From Sipunculus nudus (lineage: Eukaryota; Annelida; Sipuncula; Golfingiida; Sipunculidae): DNA of 64,000 bases. Within the stretch, counting starts at the first letter, position 1. Each line of letters begins with the position of its first letter. Where the stretch lies: positions 70,007,556-70,071,555 of the forward strand of contig CM049310.1 of NCBI GenBank assembly GCA_026874595.1, in the 5' to 3' direction. The notes below the pieces were generated by a model that was given only the letters and a program-made list of their open reading frames with translations, was not told the origin of the DNA and made no database searches. Made by a program: the position numbers and the translations under genes. Shown one piece after another: positions 60,101-64,000 of this stretch.

Positions 60101-60528
60101 TGTGCCCTGTTAACAGATGGCCGCATCTTAAGAGGTCTCAAAAATAGAGAAAAATATTGGTAAAAATCGAAAAAATACAGGTGGCGCCACCAGTCTGCAG
60201 AAACTGATGAAACACTCCATGATCAATATCCATGCAAAAAATCATGATGATCAATGCATTAGTTGTTCAGATACTTGAGCTTTTGTATCAAATATTCCAT
60301 TATTCTGGGGGGTACTTCGGAACCCCATAGCTCAAAGAATATAGGTCACAGTGACCTAATTTCAGGTTTACAAAGAGAATTTCCATAGACCTCCCAGGAT
60401 GTCAAGTAAGAAGATTCCAGTTCTAGCGGTTACGATTTGTGCCCTGTTAACGGACAGACGCCCGGACGGACGACGGACAAAAGGTGATCCCTATAGCTCA
60501 GATGACTTACAGTCAGTTGAGCTAAAAA
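57190..60528 (+). repeat. Higher-order tandem array: about 335-bp monomers in three about 1-kb blocks
   Basis: Monomers share ATTATTCTGGGGGGTACTTC, GGAGCCCCATAGCTCA, GGGTAACAGAGACCTAATTT, AAGATTCTAGGT and ATTTGTGCCCTGTTAACAG. GGTGGCGCCACC occurs perfectly at 57492, 57829, 58165, 59136, 59506, 59843 and 60180, with a degenerate copy near 58632. Blocks end in hairpins at 57444-57474, 58478-58508, 59458-59488 and 60494-60524. Open frames within the monomers repeat with them and are not genes. Confidence 0.93.
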
Positions 60529-60559
60529 AAATGACTGGAAGCGAGTGCTACACTACCCT

Positions 60560-60655
60560 GTCCAAAACCCAATTGAATTCTGCAGATGTACTTAGGTTAG
60601 ATGCAGAGCTTAGGTTGAGATAGTATTCAAGATGGAGGCGGTTATACCTCCACAC
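60560..60655 (+). repeat. SINE 3'-tail fragment
   Basis: TCTGCAGATGTACTTAGG, then ATGGAGGCGGTTATACCTCC, the shared 3' tail of the SINEs at 35888 and 62955, directly after the array. Confidence 0.6.
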
Positions 60656-62954
60656 ACAAGACGAAGTAGTTTAATCAGGTTTATAAACTACTTCAAAAGC
60701 AGGAAATGTAAATTTGTTTTTCCTTATGTGAATTGATTGACAAGAACTCAAAACTAAACATAACTGTCATAAATGTGTTCCACTCTGAAAAAAGTAATTT
60801 TGTGCTTAAGCAATGTTAAGTGGCAAATTGAAGCTGACTCCCTCCCCTCCTCCATCTTGGAGCAATCTGTAGGTACCGCCATGGTAACAGGCACATGTTC
60901 AGACACATATCTTATCATACCGGTGCCAGCGTATATAGCAAATTGCGTTAAGCGTATCAGTTTAGGACTATCTAAAATGTATCAGGGGACCCATAGGCCT
61001 ACCATCGAGAGGCCGCCATAATCCTGGTACAATACAAAAAGCTCGGACAAATGAGGCAAAAACACATATATAGACTCCGCAAACGTAATTTGTTTACTAT
61101 GTCCATGTTAGGAATTCTCTCATTTTAAATCTGCCCACATTTGGTAAAGGTATCAGTACCTATCTTTTCGATTTTGCTCTTTCAAAAATCGTCGTCTGAG
61201 GTATAGCCTATCTCTTGGTATCTCAGAGCCTGGTATATACCTTCAAAACAAGTTAAGTCAGCAAAACTAGTTTAGTCGCATGTGAAGCTCGGTTGCGTTT
61301 GGAGCGCTACGACTATTTAATTTTTTAATCGATTTCGAACGTTAGTGGCATGGACAGACCAGTGAATGTGTAATGGAACAAAAGAAAAAGCTATGCTGAT
61401 ATTCGTTGCCGGATATATATGTCATGTTCTTATGAAAGTAATGTCCGAGTGGCCAAGATGGATGAAACCAGACACGTAAATCGAATGTGATAACCGCTGA
61501 TATAACCTGATCACTGAAAACTCTGCTCTATGGGCATATTCTATTCGATCTTAAAATCGGGGTTGCTAAGTTTTGAAAGTGAATAGCCTATAGCTACTGT
61601 TTTCATTCGTAGACGAAAGATTAAGTGAAGAATTGTGTTCATTCGAATAAATTACTGTTTTCTGTCTCATAATGCACAATTTACCCTGCCATAAACAAAG
61701 TATTGGAGTGTATAAGGTTACGGATTGAAATTCTAGATTCATTTGAACCTTGGCATTCGGCGCGCCTCATTTTTGCAGACGGCAGAACTCGCATGGAAAC
61801 AAAGCAGCAGGTATCTCCATCTAGTGGCTGAGACGCACACCATTGTACTTTAAATATCTATAAATGTAAATGTTATATGCGTTAACAAAATATTGTCCAT
61901 TTTTAGTTAAAAAAATTACTGGAGTGATCTGAAGTTTATTTGAATCCAAGTTAATGCTGCAGTTAATGTTAAGTATAAAAAATGAAAACAATAAAATAAA
62001 TATATATATTATACATATGCAAATAAAGATGACGAATTGGTCCGAGCGTAAGTGAATGTCGTGAGATCGTGAGTAAGGGAGACTGGATGCTGTCTGACTG
62101 TTGCTGGTGTCTCGTGAATCTGATAGCTTGGCCAGCATTCCGGCCTATCGTTTCGTCCACGCCCAGATATCCCCACACCCGAACATCCCGTGGAATGTAC
62201 ACACAATTTGGTGAGATATTTGACGTCGTTTTTGTGTGGTTTAACGTTTTTTGTTTTTATATGTAACCGAAGAAACCAGCCCGTACTGTGGACAGTGAAG
62301 TTGCTCTGCTGCAGTGTTTTTATCGCTACTTGCTGGTATTAGCAAGTGCTTCACTGCTGTCAGTGGTTTACTGCTATTGTCTACTATTTTTTACTCACAG
62401 ACCTACTCCTAATACTACTGCAAGGTTATTAATTATACTATTCATAGAAATATATTTACTAGGAGGGGTGTTTATTTGGAACGCCTCTTCAGACATTATT
62501 TATAACATTCATACCAATGCCATGGCATTGGCAATAAGCTGTGACTAATATGACATAAGACTCTAGCCAGCCTGCAAGTGCAGGTATGAATGTATATTGT
62601 ATAGGCATCTAACTGTGTACAAGTCATAACAAATTAGTCATAATATAAACAGAAGTCAGGAAGCATCAATCTTTCAGTACATGGAGGTGAGTGATATTAA
62701 ACTAGATTTATTCCCATACTCAGCTGCAGCTCCTTTGTTGCTCCCCGCTGTGAGAGAGCCCTGGTAAAAGGTGTTTGAAAACTTGACATTTTCCAGTGGA
62801 AAACTGTAATATTCCAGCTAAAGAAAAAGAATAGATACCGGTACGAGAATACAAACAATTTTTTATCATATGGTACTGTAACATACCACTTTAACATTGA
62901 TATGTCCCTTTAACAGTCAAAAACGGACAGGTATACATCTGGAGCAGTAGCAGC
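60656..62954. other. Non-coding, nothing recognised
   Basis: Frames up to 105 codons, none with a recognisable family; a hydrophobic 86-codon frame at 62288-62548 has no supporting splice or homology evidence. Confidence 0.4.
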
Positions 62955-63370
62955 AAACATGGGTTCTGTGGTGTTGAGGTAGAGCACAGGTCTCAAAGCC
63001 GGGAGGTTGTAAGTTGTATCTCAGCTGAGGAGAGGTGAGATCTTTCATAGTCGGTCCCCACCCAGGACAAGCGCTCTGAAGGTTTAAGCGGAAGGCTATG
63101 CTGCACAGCCGTGTATCACTGACATACAAGTGCAGCTTTAGGGGGTTCCTGAGTGTAATGACCCAGGAATTGGGATAAATACACACCCAAGGACCTGCAG
63201 GGTAGGGTAGACCCTTGGGCGTGGGTGACACCAGGATATCATGATAGGAAGGGAGGGCTACTGGCCTGTCTCATAGCCCTTAATTAACAGAAATGGAACT
63301 TTGCAGATGTACATACTTAGATTAAGAACTAGATGACAGCATAAAAAATGGAGGCAGTTACCTCCACCAT
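62955..63370 (+). repeat. SINE
   Basis: The tRNA-like head (GTTGAGGTAGAGCACAGGTC; GTAAGTTGTATCTCAGC) continues into a body with CAGCCGTGTATCACTGACAT, ATGACCCAGGAATTGGG and the tail TTGCAGATGTACATACTTAG ending GGAGGCAGTTACCTCC. Same family as 35888-36275. Confidence 0.65.
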
Positions 63371-64000
63371 AACAATTGGTTTAAAAAAAACATGTCTGGT
63401 GGGAATTTCCTTAGGTCCCCCCCCCCCCCCCCCACTAACTTATCAATCTCCAGCACAGAGTCATGATCTTTATCCTCAATATCCATGGATAAAGCTTCTG
63501 TATGAAGATTTGATTGTACTTTTATTCACTAAAGCAGGAATGTCAGGGAAATTGCTTGGTCATTGGAATACATTAACACTGTCTTCCTGTGAATGCTCAA
63601 GTTTCCCTGTCATACACACAATATTTGATTTCATACAGTTTTTTTGTCTGTTACAGGATTTATGTTCTCATGTTTTCCTGTAGCTTTTTATGCAGCAGGT
63701 ATCTAACCAAGTGTAGTAGGCACGTCAGTCCAACACCAATACAAAGGTTGTCCATTATAGAGCTTTATTGTCAATATTGTGCTTCACACTGGTACCAGGA
63801 ACCTGTACCAAAAACCCCAAAACACACAAAAGTGTTATGTACACAATATGGTATTATGAATACCAAAACATATGAACCGAGCAACTTATATCTTAGTTTT
63901 TAGTTTGGTTGCATAATATTAAATTATCACATGTCTTATAACTTATACATGTTCCAACCAATAACAAAGTTAAACTATGTTTCTGATATCTCAAATATCA
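63371..64000. other. Non-coding, nothing recognised
   Basis: Poly-C run at 63418-63434. No gene or structured repeat seen. Confidence 0.4.

Noticed and set aside
57932-60147. Repeated 60-74-codon frames (GNRDLISGFQRDF type)
   Set aside because: They recur only because the tandem monomer recurs, differ in frame between monomers, and have no independent coding evidence.

Overview
The window looks like AT-rich nuclear DNA of a marine invertebrate, most likely a lophotrochozoan and probably a mollusc. The basis is short exons in long introns with GT-AG or GC-AG splice sites, dense (TA)n microsatellites, an L1/Tx1-type LINE, many short DNA-transposon and SINE copies, and a multi-domain C-type lectin-like gene. 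No bacterial operon, rRNA, authentic tRNA gene or CRISPR was seen. The species assignment is inference.

Layout: 1-14.7 kb is repeat-rich and nearly gene-free. It holds a pogo/Tigger-like element (1854-3052), a possible LTR (3822-4552), a 35-bp tandem array (5572-5815), a 20-bp array (7283-7415), a tRNA-derived SINE (12.1 kb), a CAGGGGCGGATC-ended element (12.8 kb), and one weak candidate exon for a secreted protein (6831-7026). A full-length, apparently intact LINE on the minus strand occupies 14772-20578, with poly(A), 15-bp target-site duplications and two open ORFs. From 20.6 to 35 kb there are diverged repeats, a hAT-like element with an 8-bp duplication (27463-28423), a cluster of GTAACRGAGTTGAT motifs, and a perfect tandem duplication of a 1,011-bp unit (30396-32417).

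The main gene lies on the plus strand at 35691-52413. It has 12 coding exons: a signal peptide, five C-type lectin-like domains (each built from an A exon carrying C-x4-C and a B exon carrying the C-terminal cysteines), and a last exon with a PAN/apple-like cysteine pattern and a stop codon. All modular exons are phase 1-1, and lengths repeat between modules (117 nt for exons 5 and 11, 243 nt for exons 4 and 8). Two introns, both after A exons, appear to be GC-AG. The third lectin module is broken: exon 6 has one extra base relative to the phase pattern, and exon 7 is 109 nt instead of 117, with an 8-nt gap exactly where a frame change occurs. As assembled, the gene is therefore a decaying or allelic pseudogene, or carries assembly errors. 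Introns hold a 2.77-kb inverted-repeat transposon ending 14 nt before exon 5, a LINE 3' fragment and SINEs.

Downstream, 52.4-53.1 kb is rich in AAACCGG motifs. A higher-order tandem array (57190-60528) consists of about 335-bp monomers grouped in three about 1-kb blocks; each monomer carries a perfect GGTGGCGCCACC palindrome and each block ends in a TAGCTCAG/CTGAGCTA hairpin. Another SINE lies near 63 kb.
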